DNA from: SURF-24 sp964537965
GTDB taxonomy: Bacteria; Bacteroidota; Ignavibacteria; Ignavibacteriales; SURF-24
NCBI GenBank assembly: GCA_964537965.1
Contig: CAZIDB010000229.1
Location: 1 to 7,423, forward strand
DNA: 7,423 bases
Direction of reading: 5' to 3'
The position numbers were made by a program, and so were the translations under genes. Positions 6,901 through 7,423 of this stretch are shown here, piece after piece. The notes beneath the pieces were generated by a model. That model ran no database searches. It had not been told where the DNA came from and was given only the letters and a program-made list of their open reading frames with translations. Position 1 is the first letter of the stretch. Each line of letters starts with the position of its first letter.

Positions 6901-7014
6901 TGTTTCCCGGAATTGATATTGCAAAACTGTTTAATTTTGCAGTTAAACTTATCTAAAAAAAAGTTAATCTTCTACCCGATTCATTTAAAAGAAAAACTTT
7001 TTTTAGAGTTTTCT
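6901..7014. other. 114-base gap between hpnE and pyrG
   Basis: A non-coding, strongly A/T-rich stretch with runs of A and T, holding the end of the upstream gene's transcript and probably the pyrG promoter. I cannot pick a convincing promoter: no good TTGACA/TATAAT pair and no clean TAnnTTTG box of the Bacteroidota type is seen. It contains the TGCAAAA inverted repeat and borders the hairpin at the hpnE stop. I see no run of the GGGC type at a start site that would suggest CTP-sensed reiterative transcription as in Bacillus pyrG. Confidence 0.5.
6920..6941. repeat. Inverted repeat TGCAAAA-N8-TTTTGCA upstream of pyrG
   Basis: Perfect 7-base arms, TGCAAAA (6920-6926) and TTTTGCA (6935-6941), around an 8-base spacer, ending 20 bases before the pyrG ATG. 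The arms could form a leader hairpin in the mRNA close to the ribosome site, or be a binding site for a dimeric repressor; the symmetry fits either. The upstream TTG in frame with pyrG lies inside the proximal arm, further reason to prefer the ATG. Confidence 0.4.
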
Positions 7015-7019
7015 CTAAA
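7002..7019 (-). terminator. Hairpin overlapping the hpnE stop codon, possible terminator
   Basis: The minus strand has TTTAGAG, loop AAAA, CTCTAAA: a perfect 7-base stem that contains the TAG stop codon of the upstream gene. It is followed by AAAA and then GTTTTTCTTTT. The T tract is four bases away from the stem rather than next to it, and the stem has only two G-C pairs, so termination would be weak; it may instead protect the 3' end of the mRNA. Confidence 0.35.
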
Positions 7020-7423
7020 CTTGCCGTAGAATTTCTGTTGCAGCAAGTTTTCCGCTTTTAATTGCCCCTTCAATTGTAGCAGGAAGGCCGGTATTTGTCC
7101 AATCTCCTGCTAAAAAGAGATTTTTAATTTTGGTTTTTGCAGAAGGACGATTTTTAAGAATTGCTTTTTCAGGAACGAACGTAGCTCTTTTCTCTTTAAT
7201 AACTTTGGAGTATATAATTGAATTCAGACTAAACTGAGGAAAGTATTCCTTTAGCTTAAAAGAAATATCTGAGACGATTTTTTCATTATCAATTTCCATC
7301 CAACGGTCAGCATCACTTATTGTAATGGAGACATAACTACCATGATTAAAAATCCAGTGAACATCCGAGTTTAATAATCCATAGAATTTTTCATTAAAAA
7401 TATTCTCATTCAACCAAAGATGA
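7015..7423 (-). CDS. hpnE: FAD-dependent squalene/phytoene desaturase-like oxidoreductase, C-terminal part; probably hydroxysqualene dehydroxylase HpnE
   Basis: Only the last 135 residues are in the window; the frame is open to the edge, so the apparent TTG start near 7413 is internal. HpnE removes the hydroxyl of hydroxysqualene, using FAD, to give squalene for hopanoid synthesis; relatives act on phytoene and other carotenoids. Visible features: an N-terminal HLW (1-3), typical of the strand before the substrate domain; VHWIFNH (21-27), matching the usual LQWVFN; KEKRATFVPE (76-85), like the REKRATF.P of HpnE; and the FAD-binding C-terminal motif NLFLAGDWTNTGLPATIEGAIKSG (in pieces, about 101-124), whose LAGDW and GLPATIEGA are hallmarks of this branch. 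The stop TAG sits in a hairpin 114 bases before pyrG, so it probably ends a separate transcript. The N-terminal dinucleotide-binding GxGxxG part and any neighbouring hpnC/hpnD genes are outside. A carotenoid desaturase remains possible; the flavoprotein desaturase family itself is nearly certain. Confidence 0.75.
   Translation of the reverse strand, partial: HLWLNENIFNEKFYGLLNSDVHWIFNHGSYVSITISDADRWMEIDNEKIVSDISFKLKEYFPQFSLNSIIYSKVIKEKRATFVPEKAILKNRPSAKTKIKNLFLAGDWTNTGLPATIEGAIKSGKLAATEILRQV

Noticed and set aside
6901..6924. Longer PyrG start at TTG 6924
   Set aside because: The extra MQYQFRET is not part of the family and the codon lies in an inverted repeat; the ATG at 6900 gives the standard N-terminus.

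Overview
The window is an A/T-rich stretch of bacterial chromosome carrying ordinary housekeeping genes, all on the minus strand and closely packed. Reading in the direction of transcription (high to low coordinates) the order is: the C-terminal end of an FAD-dependent desaturase-like enzyme, best matching hydroxysqualene dehydroxylase HpnE (cut by the window edge); pyrG (CTP synthase); an exported tetratricopeptide-repeat protein; purN (GAR transformylase); purH (AICAR transformylase/IMP cyclohydrolase); mreB (actin-like shape protein); and the start of mreC (cut by the other edge). No RNA genes, mobile elements, CRISPR arrays or long repeats are visible, and no gap between genes exceeds about 120 bases.

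The low G+C, the LAQ-type signal peptide, the FGGEGMYG form of PurN and the direct purN-purH-mreB-mreC succession suggest a member of the Bacteroidota/Chlorobiota side of bacteria, perhaps an Ignavibacteria-like lineage. This is an inference from protein style and gene order, not a database result.

Two likely transcription units are separated by the only two real gaps. Unit 1 is pyrG plus the TPR gene, joined by a TGATG stop/start overlap. It starts after a 114-base gap that holds an inverted repeat just ahead of pyrG and a hairpin at the end of hpnE. Unit 2 is purN-purH-mreB-mreC: the purN stop lies inside the purH ribosome site, purH and mreB are 8 bases apart, and mreB and mreC overlap as TAATG. 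It starts after a 120-base gap with two A/T-rich inverted repeats. Together the genes supply CTP and IMP for nucleic acids and lipid precursors, and the MreB/MreC scaffold for side-wall peptidoglycan synthesis, so the region is one of growth and envelope building.

I do not see a previously undescribed system here. The points most worth a second look are the TPR protein with an Iml2/TTC39-like segment coupled to CTP synthase, the altered IMP cyclohydrolase loop of PurH, the TTG start of purH embedded in the purN stop, and the inverted repeat upstream of pyrG.
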